Positions 33,728 to 42,584 of a DNA stretch of 64,000 nucleotides are shown piece after piece (within the stretch, counting starts at the first letter, position 1; each line of letters begins with the position of its first letter). The notes below the pieces were generated by a model, which worked only from the letters and a program-made list of their open reading frames with translations, ran no database searches and had not been told where the DNA came from. Source of the stretch: Sphingomonas_E sp042693015 (GTDB lineage: Bacteria > Pseudomonadota > Alphaproteobacteria > Sphingomonadales > Sphingomonadaceae). The position numbers and the translations under genes were made by a program. Where the stretch lies: positions 2,232,001-2,296,000 of the forward strand of contig NZ_CP170544.1 in assembly GCF_042693015.1 (NCBI RefSeq), given 5' to 3'.

Positions 33728-35962
33728 ATGGGCAAAACGCATCGACCGCGCCGCTGGGCCATCCTTCCGATGCTGGCCGGCGCAATCGCCGGCCCGGCGT
33801 CCGCCAAAGCCGGCCCTGCCAATGAGGCCGATGTCCGCGCAGCCGCCCTGGTCGATCGGATGACCACCGATGAGAAGCTGTCGCTCGTCAAGGGCAGCAT
33901 GCCGATGCTGATGCGCAAGCGTCCCGCGGACGCGGTCATCGGCGCGGGCTATGTTCCCGGTATTGCCCGGCTCGGCATTCCTCCGATCCGCGAGACCGAT
34001 GCGAGCCTCGGCGTCAGCAATATGCTCAACGGCCGCAAGGACGATGTCGCGACCGCAATGCCATCGGCGCTCTCGCTGGCCTCGACCTGGTCGCCCGAGG
34101 CCGCCTATCAAGCAGGTCAGCTCATCGGCGGCGAGGCACGGGCCAAGCGCTTCAACGTCATGCTTGCCGGCGGGGTCAATCTCGTACGCGAGCCGCGCAA
34201 CGGCCGGGCGTTCGAATATTTCAGCGAGGATCCGCTTCTCTCGGGCGTGATGGGCGGCGAGCATATTCGCGGCGTCCAGAGCAATCGCATCGTCTCCACG
34301 GTCAAGCATTTCGCGGTCAACGACCAGGAGACTGGCCGCAACGTCCTGAACGTCCGGATCAGCGAGGCCGCAGCGCGGGAATCGGACCTCCTCGCCTTCC
34401 AGCTCGCCATCGAGCGCGGCAGACCCGGATCGGTGATGACCGCCTACAACAAGGTCAACGGCGACTATGCCAGCGAGAATGACTGGCTGCTCAACAAGGT
34501 GCTCAAGGTCGACTGGGCGTTTCCCGGGTGGGTGATGTCCGACTGGGGCAATGTCCATTCGACCGTCAAGGCAGCCAATGCGGGCCTCGACCAGCAGTCG
34601 GGCGCCGAAATCGACAAGCAGCCCTATTTCGGCGAGCCGCTCAAGGCCGCGGTCGCCGCCGGCGAGGTCTCCCAGCAGCGCATCGACGACATGGCGCGGC
34701 GCATCATCCGCTCGCTCCTCGCCGAAGGCGTCATCGATCGGCCCGACGATCCTGCCCGGCCGATCGACTTCGAGCAGAATGCGACGATCGCCCGGAAGAG
34801 CGCGGAAGCCGGTATCGTGCTCCTGAAGAATGATCGCGGTCTTCTTCCGTTGGCCGACACACGCCAGTCGATCCTCGTTATCGGCGGGCGGGCCGATATT
34901 GGCGTACTGTCCGGCGCGGGTTCAACGCAGGTGCGTCCCGTTGGCGGGCCCGCGCTGGAAGAAAGGCTGACCACCAAAAGCTTGGCTGCCGTCTTCGCCC
35001 GCCGCACCTACATGCCCTCGCCGCCGCTTGCGGCGCTCAGGAAGATGCTGCCCCAAGCCGACATAAGCTTTCTCGACGGCAAGGACATAGCGCTCGCGAC
35101 CAAGGCGGCGCGGGGTGCTGATATCGTCATACTTTTTGCCGAGCAGTGGCGAACCGAGGCCGAAGACGTGCCGGCACTCTCCCTGGATGCCGGTCAGGAC
35201 GCCCTGGTTGAGGCCGTCGCTTCGGCCAACCCGCGAACAGTGGTGGTACTGCAAACCGGTGGTGCCGTCCTGATGCCCTGGGTCGAAAAGCCGGGGGCGA
35301 TCGTCGAGGCCTGGTTTCCCGGCCAGCGTGGCGGCGAGGCGATCGCGTCGGTGCTGACCGGCGCCGTCGCGCCCGCCGGCCGCCTGCCGATCAGCTTTCC
35401 GGCGTCGCTCGACCAGCTCGCTCGCCCCGAGCTGGACGGGCTCCGCCAGGCCCAGACCGCGACCGGCCAGTCGACCTACGGCCTGGCGAGCAATGTCGAG
35501 CCCTTCGATGTCGACTATGATGTCGAGGGAGCCAGCATTGGCTACAAGTGGCACGCGCTCCGCGGCACGCGGCCCCTGTTCCCCTTCGGTTACGGGCTGA
35601 CCTATACGAGCTTCAGCTATTCCGACTTCAGGGTCTCCGGCGGATCGACGGTGAAGGCGAGCCTCCGGGTGACCAATACTGGCCGGCGTCCCGGCGTGGT
35701 CGTTCCGCAATTCTATGCCTTCGTCCCCGTCCGGGGCGAGATCGTCCAGCGCCTGATCGGTTGGCAACGGATAGAGCTCGACCCCGGCCAGTCGGCGACG
35801 GCGGAGATCGTCGCGGACCCTCGCCTCCTCGCCACCTTCGATGCAGAGCAAGGGCAATGGCAGGTGCCTGGCGGCTCGGTTACAATCAAGGCCGCCGATA
35901 ACGCGATGGCGGACGGACCGACCCGGCGCGTCAGGCTGAAGGCGACGCGGCTTCGTCCCTGA
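33728..35962 (+). CDS. GH3 family beta-glycosidase, secreted
   Basis: A 744-residue glycoside hydrolase family 3 enzyme. After a signal peptide (RRWAILPMLAGAIAGPASAKA) come the N-terminal (beta/alpha)8 domain with KHFAVNDQETGR and VMSDWGNVHST, whose Asp (near residue 271) is the nucleophile. The alpha/beta sandwich domain (GIVLLKNDRGLLPL, VILFAEQWRTEAEDV) and a C-terminal fibronectin-III-like domain (LFPFGYGLTYTSFSYSDF, KASLRVTNTGRRPG) follow. Length is normal. ATG 33728 starts the signal peptide; the frame extends upstream to 33590 without support. Probably a periplasmic beta-glucosidase or beta-xylosidase acting on oligosaccharides; linkage not readable. Confidence 0.93.
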   Translation: MGKTHRPRRWAILPMLAGAIAGPASAKAGPANEADVRAAALVDRMTTDEKLSLVKGSMPMLMRKRPADAVIGAGYVPGIARLGIPPIRETDASLGVSNMLNGRKDDVATAMPSALSLASTWSPEAAYQAGQLIGGEARAKRFNVMLAGGVNLVREPRNGRAFEYFSEDPLLSGVMGGEHIRGVQSNRIVSTVKHFAVNDQETGRNVLNVRISEAAARESDLLAFQLAIERGRPGSVMTAYNKVNGDYASENDWLLNKVLKVDWAFPGWVMSDWGNVHSTVKAANAGLDQQSGAEIDKQPYFGEPLKAAVAAGEVSQQRIDDMARRIIRSLLAEGVIDRPDDPARPIDFEQNATIARKSAEAGIVLLKNDRGLLPLADTRQSILVIGGRADIGVLSGAGSTQVRPVGGPALEERLTTKSLAAVFARRTYMPSPPLAALRKMLPQADISFLDGKDIALATKAARGADIVILFAEQWRTEAEDVPALSLDAGQDALVEAVASANPRTVVVLQTGGAVLMPWVEKPGAIVEAWFPGQRGGEAIASVLTGAVAPAGRLPISFPASLDQLARPELDGLRQAQTATGQSTYGLASNVEPFDVDYDVEGASIGYKWHALRGTRPLFPFGYGLTYTSFSYSDFRVSGGSTVKASLRVTNTGRRPGVVVPQFYAFVPVRGEIVQRLIGWQRIELDPGQSATAEIVADPRLLATFDAEQGQWQVPGGSVTIKAADNAMADGPTRRVRLKATRLRP

Positions 35963-36128
35963 CGAAGCACTCCCGCATCGTCCACGCATTTCGCACCGGG
36001 CGCCTGCGCCATCCCCGGCTTGTACCGACGGACCCGCGACATCGTTATGGAGCGCCGCCGAGGGTCCTGGCGACGCGCCCACTCCATCAAGACGAGGATG
36101 GGCGCAGTGGCCTGTCCTTGAAAGTGTC

Positions 36129-36160
36129 GGAGCGGTCCGCTCTCTATGGCGAGCCGCTCC
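36129..36160 (-). terminator. Hairpin downstream of the PhyH-type gene
   Basis: GGAGCGG (36129-36135) pairs with CCGCTCC (36154-36160), directly after the PhyH-type stop on the minus strand. The minus strand continues GACACTTTC. Weak terminator candidate. Confidence 0.4.
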
Positions 36161-36169
36161 ACAGGCAGC

Positions 36170-37063
36170 TCAGCCCGGCTCTGCGACCGCATCGGTCTGC
36201 ACCATCTCGGGAATTTCCTGGGGCCAGCGACCAAGCGCCACTTCGGGGGGCACGATGTCGCTGAACTGATCCGTCTTCAGGGGATCGGTATAAAAGCCCA
36301 GAGAATAATTGCCGAAAGAATATCCCAGCAGGTCGGTCAGTTCCTGGTCGAAGTTTTTCGCGATCTCGGGCGGGCACGACAGATATTGATTCTCCTCCTG
36401 CCGCAACCAGCCGAGCGTATAGGTGACGTTCAGCGCCTTTCGGGGCGTGTTGCTGCGATTCTCGCCGCCGCTATGAATGACCGTCCCGTTGTAAAGCAGG
36501 ACCGAACCAGCCTTCATCACCGCCTGGATGCTTTCATCACGCCGCGCCTGGCGGCTGAACGGCCATTTGTGGCTGCCCGGAACGATATGCGTGGCGCCAT
36601 TTTCTTCCGTGAAATCTTCCACGGCCCAGATGCCATTGCACTGCGGTTCTATGCCTTCGGGAATGACGCCGCCGCTGTCATCGCCACCCCATACGAAGCG
36701 GTCCCGATGCAGCGGCTGCACCCCCTGGCCCGGCAAGATCGTGATCAACTGCGTGATATTGAGCTGGATCTTCGAGCAGTAAGGACTGAGGGTCGCTTGC
36801 GCTGCCCCCACGATCAGCGGATTGACGGCAATCTCGCGAACGGAGGCGCATCGCGCGATCAGGGCACCGGTTCGTTTTGTCTTGCGGCCGGACCAGTCAT
36901 CAAGGCCTTCCGCCGTCTGTTCAATCCAGGGAGCAGTATCCGCCTGCAGCGCCTTGAGCTTTTCTGGCGAGAGCACGTCCCTGATAATGCACGCGCCATC
37001 CTTGTCCATGGCAGCGACGATGTCCTCGATCGTGCAATCCGGATTCAGTGTTTGAAGGCCCAT
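36170..37063 (-). CDS. Phytanoyl-CoA dioxygenase-family (PhyH) Fe(II)/2-oxoglutarate oxygenase
   Basis: A 297-residue PhyH-type dioxygenase. The iron-binding facial triad is visible: HRD in PLHRDRFVWGGDD (about residue 121) and the distal His in GTVIHSGGENRS (about residue 198), with a following Arg for 2-oxoglutarate. AAAGGAG lies 5 bases before ATG 37063; the longer frame to 37138 runs into the promoter. It is divergent from the 352-residue protein, and the gap holds two copies of GTTGACGATCGTCAAC. One overlaps a good minus-strand promoter (TTGACG, 17-base spacer, TTAAAT). It would hydroxylate the cluster's unknown substrate using O2 and 2-oxoglutarate. Confidence 0.88.
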   Translation of the reverse strand: MGLQTLNPDCTIEDIVAAMDKDGACIIRDVLSPEKLKALQADTAPWIEQTAEGLDDWSGRKTKRTGALIARCASVREIAVNPLIVGAAQATLSPYCSKIQLNITQLITILPGQGVQPLHRDRFVWGGDDSGGVIPEGIEPQCNGIWAVEDFTEENGATHIVPGSHKWPFSRQARRDESIQAVMKAGSVLLYNGTVIHSGGENRSNTPRKALNVTYTLGWLRQEENQYLSCPPEIAKNFDQELTDLLGYSFGNYSLGFYTDPLKTDQFSDIVPPEVALGRWPQEIPEMVQTDAVAEPG

Positions 37064-37150
37064 GACATCTCCTTTCTTGACGCCGTCCCCGCCGCACGGG
37101 CGACGACTGAAAGCGTCGGATCCAAAATCGATATCCATTTAACCTCAAAC

Positions 37151-37166
37151 GTTGACGATCGTCAAC
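37151..37166. promoter_or_regulatory. Operator GTTGACGATCGTCAAC, copy 1
   Basis: A perfect 16-base palindrome overlapping the -35 box of the predicted PhyH-gene promoter. Member of the GTTGA-N6-TCAAC set (also 37252, 38610, 42447, 43912). Confidence 0.8.
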
Positions 37167-37251
37167 CTTTTGAAAGTCGGGGAAGCACAATTGGCCGCCC
37201 GGCAGCGACGCCGCGGGCGTGCCATTGAAATTGTGACAGACGCTCCGAACC

Positions 37252-37267
37252 GTTGACGATCGTCAAC
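37252..37267. promoter_or_regulatory. Operator GTTGACGATCGTCAAC, copy 2
   Basis: An exact second copy of the palindrome, 101 bases upstream of the start of the 352-residue gene. Two identical sites about 9.6 helical turns apart could allow looping or independent control of the two divergent genes. Confidence 0.8.
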
Positions 37268-37367
37268 TTATGGTCCAGCTTCCGATCTCCAGCCCATCGA
37301 ATCGTGCGCGCGTCCGCTCGGCTCGCGCGCCGGACGAGAGCGGAAACATCCTATCGAGGAGCTCCTC

Positions 37368-38426
37368 ATGAGCAGCGATCTTGCCGAAAAATTTCGTCCT
37401 GTGGCACCACCTTACGTGATCGAAAATGCCTATACCGATGATCAGCACCAGCGCATCCTCCAGGTGGTGCGCGAAAACGGCCCGTGGCCACTTATCCTGG
37501 CCGAGAACTTCAAATCACCCGAAGAAGTCATCGCCGCAACCGGTGGCGTGCTTCCGGAAGGTATGACCCTCACCTGGGACATGATCATTACCGGTGTGTT
37601 CAGGGGCTATATCGCGCGCCAGGGTGTGTGCTTTTACCCTGAGTTGAACGACTGTTATTATAACTCGAAGTTTCTCGACATGACGCGCAACTATTGGGGC
37701 GCGAAATATGCCGAACCGGAGACATTCCTGTTCAACATCCAGGGCCCGACGCCGATTGGCGGACCGCCGCATCTGGACGGCACGGTGTTTCGCGGGATGA
37801 CCATGGAAAATACACCGATCTGGCTTCTCCAGATCATGACCAAGTCGGGATTGTTCCGTCATTGGCAGAGCAAGAAGGCGCAGGTCACCGGCTGGTATTA
37901 CAAGGGCAAGATCGGCGGCGGCTTCAATTACTGGCCGGACGGCCCGCGGGGAAAGCCCAAGCAGATCACGTCGCCGATGTGGGGCCGGGCCGTCGTGGCT
38001 GAGAATGAGATGATGTTCCACCATGCGCAGGCAGCCGGGCCGCTGGCGATGCGCCGCCCTGCCGGGCTCGACATCAGCAGCACGTTCGGCGTCGATCCGA
38101 CCGCGGAAGGGGGCTGGCGGATCGAGACCTTCGGCGATGTCACGCAGCAAATTCCGGCGGAGGAAATGCGCCTGCTCGTCCACTGGGGTGCGCGTGTGTT
38201 CATGGACATGCGGGAACTGAAAACTGCGTTCGATCACACCGATGACATTAGCCATGATCAGGCTCTGACCATGCTGACTGATGACCTGCGCAAGCGGAAC
38301 GTCGCATTTGAAATGCCCTCGGATCCGATGAATGATCGCGCATTCATTGGCATGCTCAGCCAGGCTTATGCCGTGAACGGACCCACCAATATTCCCGCGG
38401 ATGTGGACGAGGCCCTCGCTGCCTGA
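37368..38426 (+). CDS. Unrecognised 352-residue protein, possible Fe(II)/2-oxoglutarate-type oxygenase
   Basis: I do not recognise a named family. The soluble protein has no signal peptide and GAGGAG precedes its ATG. A segment PPHLDGTVFRG (His135, Asp137) has the H-x-D spacing of non-heme iron oxygenases. A later MMFHHAQAAGPLAMRRP (His about 217/218 followed by Arg) could supply the distal ligand and co-substrate Arg. It is Trp- and Tyr-rich in between (GWYYKGKIGGGFNYWPDGP). It is paired divergently with a PhyH oxygenase under shared operators, and is followed by a TonB receptor. A catalytic role on the same substrate is inferred, not shown. Confidence 0.75.
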   Translation: MSSDLAEKFRPVAPPYVIENAYTDDQHQRILQVVRENGPWPLILAENFKSPEEVIAATGGVLPEGMTLTWDMIITGVFRGYIARQGVCFYPELNDCYYNSKFLDMTRNYWGAKYAEPETFLFNIQGPTPIGGPPHLDGTVFRGMTMENTPIWLLQIMTKSGLFRHWQSKKAQVTGWYYKGKIGGGFNYWPDGPRGKPKQITSPMWGRAVVAENEMMFHHAQAAGPLAMRRPAGLDISSTFGVDPTAEGGWRIETFGDVTQQIPAEEMRLLVHWGARVFMDMRELKTAFDHTDDISHDQALTMLTDDLRKRNVAFEMPSDPMNDRAFIGMLSQAYAVNGPTNIPADVDEALAA

Positions 38427-38776
38427 CGGCAGCTGAGCGAACAGCCGAACAGAGATGACAGGCGGGCCGACGAGCGAGCCCGCCTGCCATCCAATTGATG
38501 CGAACGCACGCGCCGGCCACCCGCGCGCCCTGAATCGTGCCTGTCGGAAATTGCCCACTTTCCCGTAACTTGTGTGAAAACCTCCACCTGCACTTCCAGC
38601 TTGACAATCGTTGAAGGATGTCAACTATTGAGTCGGGCGAGCGCGGATCCTGTGCGCAGCCGCGCTTACATGGCGGATAGAATATCAGGCCCGAGCAGGA
38701 CCTGGCCGCCCAACAGAACAAAGCCGGACACTGCGATGTCCCGGCAAAAGGTTTCGTCACAAAAAGGGGGTAAGCA
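38427..38776. promoter_or_regulatory. Intergenic region: hairpin, then operator-overlapped promoter
   Basis: A 350-base gap. CAGGCGGGC (38459-38467) and GCCCGCCTG (38478-38486) form a perfect 9-bp hairpin that may end transcription of the upstream gene. Further on is the TonB receptor promoter with its operator (38601-38629). No gene seen. Confidence 0.6.
38601..38629 (+). promoter_or_regulatory. Promoter with GTTGA-N6-TCAAC operator for the TonB receptor
   Basis: A consensus -35 TTGACA (38601-38606), 3 bases, then the operator GTTGAAGGATGTCAAC (38610-38625), then a weak -10 near ACTATT (38624-38629, 17-base spacer). The operator fills the spacer, so bound protein would block RNA polymerase. 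The leader to the receptor ATG is about 140 bases. Confidence 0.75.
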
Positions 38777-41293
38777 ATGATGCGATCTGTGAAGCGTAGC
38801 CTGTTTCTGTGCACGTCCGGGGCGGCAGCCGTCTGGATCGCTGCCCCGGCCCTGGCCCAGGCTCCCGAGCCCGCCGGCCCGAGCACAGCCGAAAGCGCTT
38901 CATCTGGCGACATCGTCGTGACCGCCCAGCGTCGCAACGAGCGGCTCCAGGATGTTCCGATCGCGATTACCGCCTTCACGCCGGAGCGGCTCCAGCAGCA
39001 AGGCGTCACACAGGCCCAGGACCTGCAGGCCACCGTACCGTCGCTCGTGGTCGGCAATAACGGCAATCCCTCCCGCGAAGCGCAAAGCTTCACCATCCGC
39101 GGGCAGGGGGCCACGTTTCAGGCGTCTCCGGGCGTGGTCGTCTATCTGAACGAAGTTCCCCTGCCCGCCCCGATATCCCTTCCGCAACAGGGTGGCGCCG
39201 GCAATTTTGTGGATCTGGAGAACGTCCAGGTCCTGAATGGGCCGCAAGGCACCCTGTTCGGCCGCAACACCACGGGCGGTGCCGTCCTGCTCGTTCCAAA
39301 GAAGCCAACCAACCGCCTGGAGGGCTATGGTCAGGCCAGTATTGGCAATTATGACAATGCAGCCTTTGAAGGCGCGATCAATCTGCCAATTGTCGAGGAC
39401 AAGGTTCTGTTTCGCGTCGCCGGCGCGTATCAGGATCGGGACGGTTATACGCATGACGTAATCTGGAACACCGATCGCGACAATCTTCATTGGTATTCGG
39501 GCCGGGCAGGACTGACTCTCAAGCTCTCCGAAGATTTCGAGAACTATACCATGGCCTATGGCGCCTTCTCCCGCACCCACGGGACAGGCATTGTCAGCAA
39601 CGCCATCAACGTCGCCGGACTTTCGGACCCCGGCCTGGGATTTTGCTACGAAGGTCCGACCATCCCAGGCGCCATCGCCTCCTGCGACGTGTACCGGGCG
39701 GCGTCTTCGGAAGCCGCCGCTCGCGGGCCACGACAGACGGCGCACGGGGTGGATTCCTTTCAGAAGACCAAGACGTGGGGCATCACCAACACGTCGACAC
39801 TTCATCTTTCGGATGAGCTGAGCATTCGCAATATTATCGGATATCAACGCTTCAAGACCAGCTACAGCGTAGATAGCGACGGCACGGTGCTCCAGTTCGA
39901 CGATGGCGACCCCCGCAATTATCCGGCCCCAGGCCAGGCGAGCTTGCCGGGAGACGGAACGCCCATCACCTATCTCAATGCCACGGCTGCGCGCATTCCG
40001 CGCGATGATCTGAAAGTCCTCACCGAGGAACTGCAACTTCAGGGCAGTCTCTTCGACAAGCAACTCGTCTTCACCACGGGAGTCTTCTTCTACGATCAGC
40101 GCCCGTCCGGAGAACAAGGGGCGGGCACCGTGGGCTTCTGTCCGGCCGTCTTTACGGGCAGTGACGTCGTCTGCAGCGGATATGACATCCGCTATGCGAT
40201 CACCAACAAGTCAAAAGCCCTCTACGCGCAGGCGACCTTGGACCTGGGGCTGATCTCGCACACATTCGAAAGCCTGAAAGTCACGGGTGGGTATCGCCAC
40301 ACCTGGGACGACATCCATGGCACGTCCAATTACTATCTGGCCTTTCCCGGAGGCGCCTTCTGCCTGGCCACCAATTCGATCGTCGCCGATCCAAGTGGAT
40401 GTCAGTTTGAAGCCAGGCTCAAAACCGATGCTCCGACCTGGAATATCGGGCTCGACTACCGGCTATCCCCGGCCTTGCTGCTCTATGGAAAGATAAGCCG
40501 GGGTTACAAGGCCGGGGGCGTCAATGCGAATGCAGTGTTCGTCAACACCCGCACCTTTCCGCCCGAATATGTCACCTCCTATGAAACCGGGTTTAAATCG
40601 AACGGCCGCATAGCGGGGATGCCGGCACGCCTGAACGCCACATATTATTATCTCGATTATCGCGATATCCAGCGCGCAACGGGAGATTTCAATCCCGCGA
40701 CGGGTGCGGGCGGAGCCCAGATCCTCAAGGCGGATGCAAGGATTCAGGGTATCGAGGCGGAAGCGTCCCTGAGCCTCTTCCCAGGCCTCGAAATCGGCGG
40801 CACGTTCAGCCACACGGACGCCGACTATAAACGGTACGAATATCAACCGAACGTTCCGGTCCAGGACTGCACCGGCAACCTTGTCACGCCTCCTGGAACG
40901 GCGGTTCTTACTTGCTTGCCCTTCCAATATGTCGCGCCCTACATCTACAGCTTCCATGTTTCGGCGGAACAGCCGCTGGGAGACGATCTCGGCACGATAT
41001 CGATATTCCTGAACTATGCGCACAGCGCGTCGCAGCATACGGAAGCGACGGTTGTCATTCCGGACCAGAAGCCGGGCGAACGACTGGAAGCGTTCGGGAC
41101 GCTCAACCTGTCGCTTGACTGGCGCAATGTCGCAGGAAGCCGTCTGGATATCGGTCTCTATGGGACAAATCTCACCAACAACCTTTATCGGGTCAGCAAC
41201 AGCAACACCTATTCGTCGCAATTCTACAACGCGACCTTGTATGGGGAGCCCAGGATGTACGGGCTTCGCCTGCGCTACGCTTTCGGCGGATGA
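38777..41293 (+). CDS. TonB-dependent outer-membrane receptor
   Basis: An 838-residue outer-membrane transporter. A signal peptide ending PALAQA is followed by a TonB-box-like GDIVVTAQRRNERLQDVPIAIT and a plug domain with DLENVQVLNGPQGTLFGRNTTGGAV. A long beta-barrel region ends YGLRLRYAFGG. GGGGGTAAGCA precedes the ATG. Its promoter carries the cluster operator, so it is co-regulated with the PhyH, nitroreductase/MFS and LLM genes. It likely imports the cluster's substrate across the outer membrane; the ligand is unknown. Confidence 0.93.
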   Translation: MMRSVKRSLFLCTSGAAAVWIAAPALAQAPEPAGPSTAESASSGDIVVTAQRRNERLQDVPIAITAFTPERLQQQGVTQAQDLQATVPSLVVGNNGNPSREAQSFTIRGQGATFQASPGVVVYLNEVPLPAPISLPQQGGAGNFVDLENVQVLNGPQGTLFGRNTTGGAVLLVPKKPTNRLEGYGQASIGNYDNAAFEGAINLPIVEDKVLFRVAGAYQDRDGYTHDVIWNTDRDNLHWYSGRAGLTLKLSEDFENYTMAYGAFSRTHGTGIVSNAINVAGLSDPGLGFCYEGPTIPGAIASCDVYRAASSEAAARGPRQTAHGVDSFQKTKTWGITNTSTLHLSDELSIRNIIGYQRFKTSYSVDSDGTVLQFDDGDPRNYPAPGQASLPGDGTPITYLNATAARIPRDDLKVLTEELQLQGSLFDKQLVFTTGVFFYDQRPSGEQGAGTVGFCPAVFTGSDVVCSGYDIRYAITNKSKALYAQATLDLGLISHTFESLKVTGGYRHTWDDIHGTSNYYLAFPGGAFCLATNSIVADPSGCQFEARLKTDAPTWNIGLDYRLSPALLLYGKISRGYKAGGVNANAVFVNTRTFPPEYVTSYETGFKSNGRIAGMPARLNATYYYLDYRDIQRATGDFNPATGAGGAQILKADARIQGIEAEASLSLFPGLEIGGTFSHTDADYKRYEYQPNVPVQDCTGNLVTPPGTAVLTCLPFQYVAPYIYSFHVSAEQPLGDDLGTISIFLNYAHSASQHTEATVVIPDQKPGERLEAFGTLNLSLDWRNVAGSRLDIGLYGTNLTNNLYRVSNSNTYSSQFYNATLYGEPRMYGLRLRYAFGG

Positions 41294-41349
41294 AGCAGAT
41301 CCTCATCGAAACCCCGATCGAGCTGACAAGATCGTACAGGAAGACCAAT

Positions 41350-41754
41350 ATGACAGATTATCGCGCGCCGGCGGCTCCTCTGGGCTTCACAAAATTGATT
41401 GTCGAAGATCTCGATCGCATGTCTCAATTCTACAGCGCCATATGCGGGTTCGAGGAAGAAGGGCGCGGCCAGGATCAGATTGCCGGTCGGCCAATATGCG
41501 AGGTCTATTTCCGGTCCGATCCTCCCGGAACCGGAACGTTCACACTGACGAAGTTTCTGGACGCGCCAAGGGCTCCATCGGAAGCCGTGATTCTGGGCTT
41601 CGTGGCCAGCGATCTCGACGGCTTCCTCAAGCGCGCCGTCTCAGCCGGTTCGACAATCGTTGACGCCCCGCAAACGCGCCCGGAACATGGCGTCAAGGTC
41701 GCGTTCGTCAAGGACATCGAAGGCAATCTGATCGAAATTGTCGAGATCATTTGA
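41350..41754 (+). CDS. VOC-family (glyoxalase/dioxygenase fold) protein
   Basis: A 134-residue VOC protein with LGFTKLIVEDLDRMSQFYSAICGF, EAVILGFVASDLDGFLKRAVSAGS and RPEHGVKVAFVKDIEGNLIEIVE. It is a clear paralogue of the protein at 31640, sharing GFTKL, AGRPI, EVILGFV-type and PEHGVKVAFV-D-EG-LIE-VE segments. ATG 41350 is chosen because AGGAAG precedes it; the frame opens at 41290 inside the receptor stop (ATGA). It is the second gene of the receptor operon. Its reaction is unknown. Confidence 0.85.
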   Translation: MTDYRAPAAPLGFTKLIVEDLDRMSQFYSAICGFEEEGRGQDQIAGRPICEVYFRSDPPGTGTFTLTKFLDAPRAPSEAVILGFVASDLDGFLKRAVSAGSTIVDAPQTRPEHGVKVAFVKDIEGNLIEIVEII

Positions 41755-41788
41755 CGGCCCGGCTACCCGACGACGTCGCAGCCGGCGA

Positions 41789-42370
41789 TCAACCGCGGAA
41801 AGTGCCCGGATAAGCGATCTCATCGAGGGATTTGCGACCGCTGGGCACTTCCCGCGCCTGCAGCTTCTCCGGCAGCGAAGCGGGATCACCCAGGCGGCCG
41901 ATCGCCACTGCAGCCTCGATCCGGAAATCGTCGGGAATGTGCAGTGTCGCCCTTGTCTGGTCCATTTCGATCCCCACCATTCCATGGGCGTGATAGCCAA
42001 GCAGATGGGATTGCAGGGCGATGGCCGCCCAGGCGGCGCCTGCGTCGAAACTGTGGGAATAGCTCGGCTTGTCCGGCGCACCCATCGTGGTTTCACTCAG
42101 GATGAACAGCAGGACCGATGCTTCCTTTGCCCAGATGGCGTTAAAAGGCATCAGGAGATCGAGATATCGCGACCAGTTCGCCGTGTCATCGCGCGTCGCG
42201 TACAAGAAGCGCCAGGGCTGATAGTTGAAGGATGACGGCGCCCAGCGCGCTGCGTCCAATATGGTGCGCAGATCCTTCCCGGGCATGAGCGATGCATCAA
42301 AGGCGCGGGGCGACCAGCGGTCGAGGAACATGGACTCCAGCGCGGTGTCGGTCTGCCTTCCGGTTGTCAT
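41789..42370 (-). CDS. Nitroreductase-family flavoprotein
   Basis: A 193-residue NAD(P)H-dependent FMN oxidoreductase. It shows the N-terminal RWSPRAFDASLMPGKDLRTILDAARWAPSSFNYQPWRFLYA (FMN-binding) pattern, FDAGAAWAAIALQSHLLGYHAHGM, and the C-terminal IGRLGDP. ATG 42370 is preferred with AAGGACAGGG upstream; the frame runs on to an ATG at 42454 that lies inside an operator palindrome. Family members reduce nitro groups, enones or quinones, or remove halogens. It is divergent from an MFS gene and shares the operator-bearing region with it. Confidence 0.88.
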   Translation of the reverse strand: MTTGRQTDTALESMFLDRWSPRAFDASLMPGKDLRTILDAARWAPSSFNYQPWRFLYATRDDTANWSRYLDLLMPFNAIWAKEASVLLFILSETTMGAPDKPSYSHSFDAGAAWAAIALQSHLLGYHAHGMVGIEMDQTRATLHIPDDFRIEAAVAIGRLGDPASLPEKLQAREVPSGRKSLDEIAYPGTFRG

Positions 42371-42436
42371 GTCTGCCCTGTCCTTCATCTGAATATCCCG
42401 CCCCGAACGTCCGGTGGCTGCGGCGGATGAATCCGC

Positions 42437-42462
42437 TTGACTAAAAGTTGTCATCTGTCAAC
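42437..42462 (+). promoter_or_regulatory. Promoter/operator with GTTGTCATCTGTCAAC between nitroreductase and MFS genes
   Basis: TTGACT (42437-42442), 4 bases, then GTTGTCATCTGTCAAC (42447-42462), a variant of the cluster palindrome with intact GTTG and TCAAC arms. The order and spacing mirror the promoters at 38601 and 43903. It sits between two divergent genes and could control both. Confidence 0.65.
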
Positions 42463-42584
42463 AGTTGGCCTCGATTTCGGGAGCAAACCCCATGCAGGCC
42501 ACGGCACATTCCGCTTCAACGCAATCGATATCCATGCCGCCGGAAACGCCTGGCCCCGGCCCGGTAGGATCAAGGCGTTAGACG

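Larger units (their letters stand above)
37064..37367. promoter_or_regulatory. Divergent promoter region with two identical 16-bp palindromes
   Basis: A 304-base intergenic region between the PhyH-type gene and the 352-residue gene. It contains GTTGACGATCGTCAAC at 37151-37166 and again at 37252-37267, centres 101 bases apart, each a perfect palindrome. On the minus strand the first overlaps TTGACG of a promoter with a 17-base spacer and TTAAAT, firing towards the PhyH gene. No gene is present in the gap. Confidence 0.8.
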
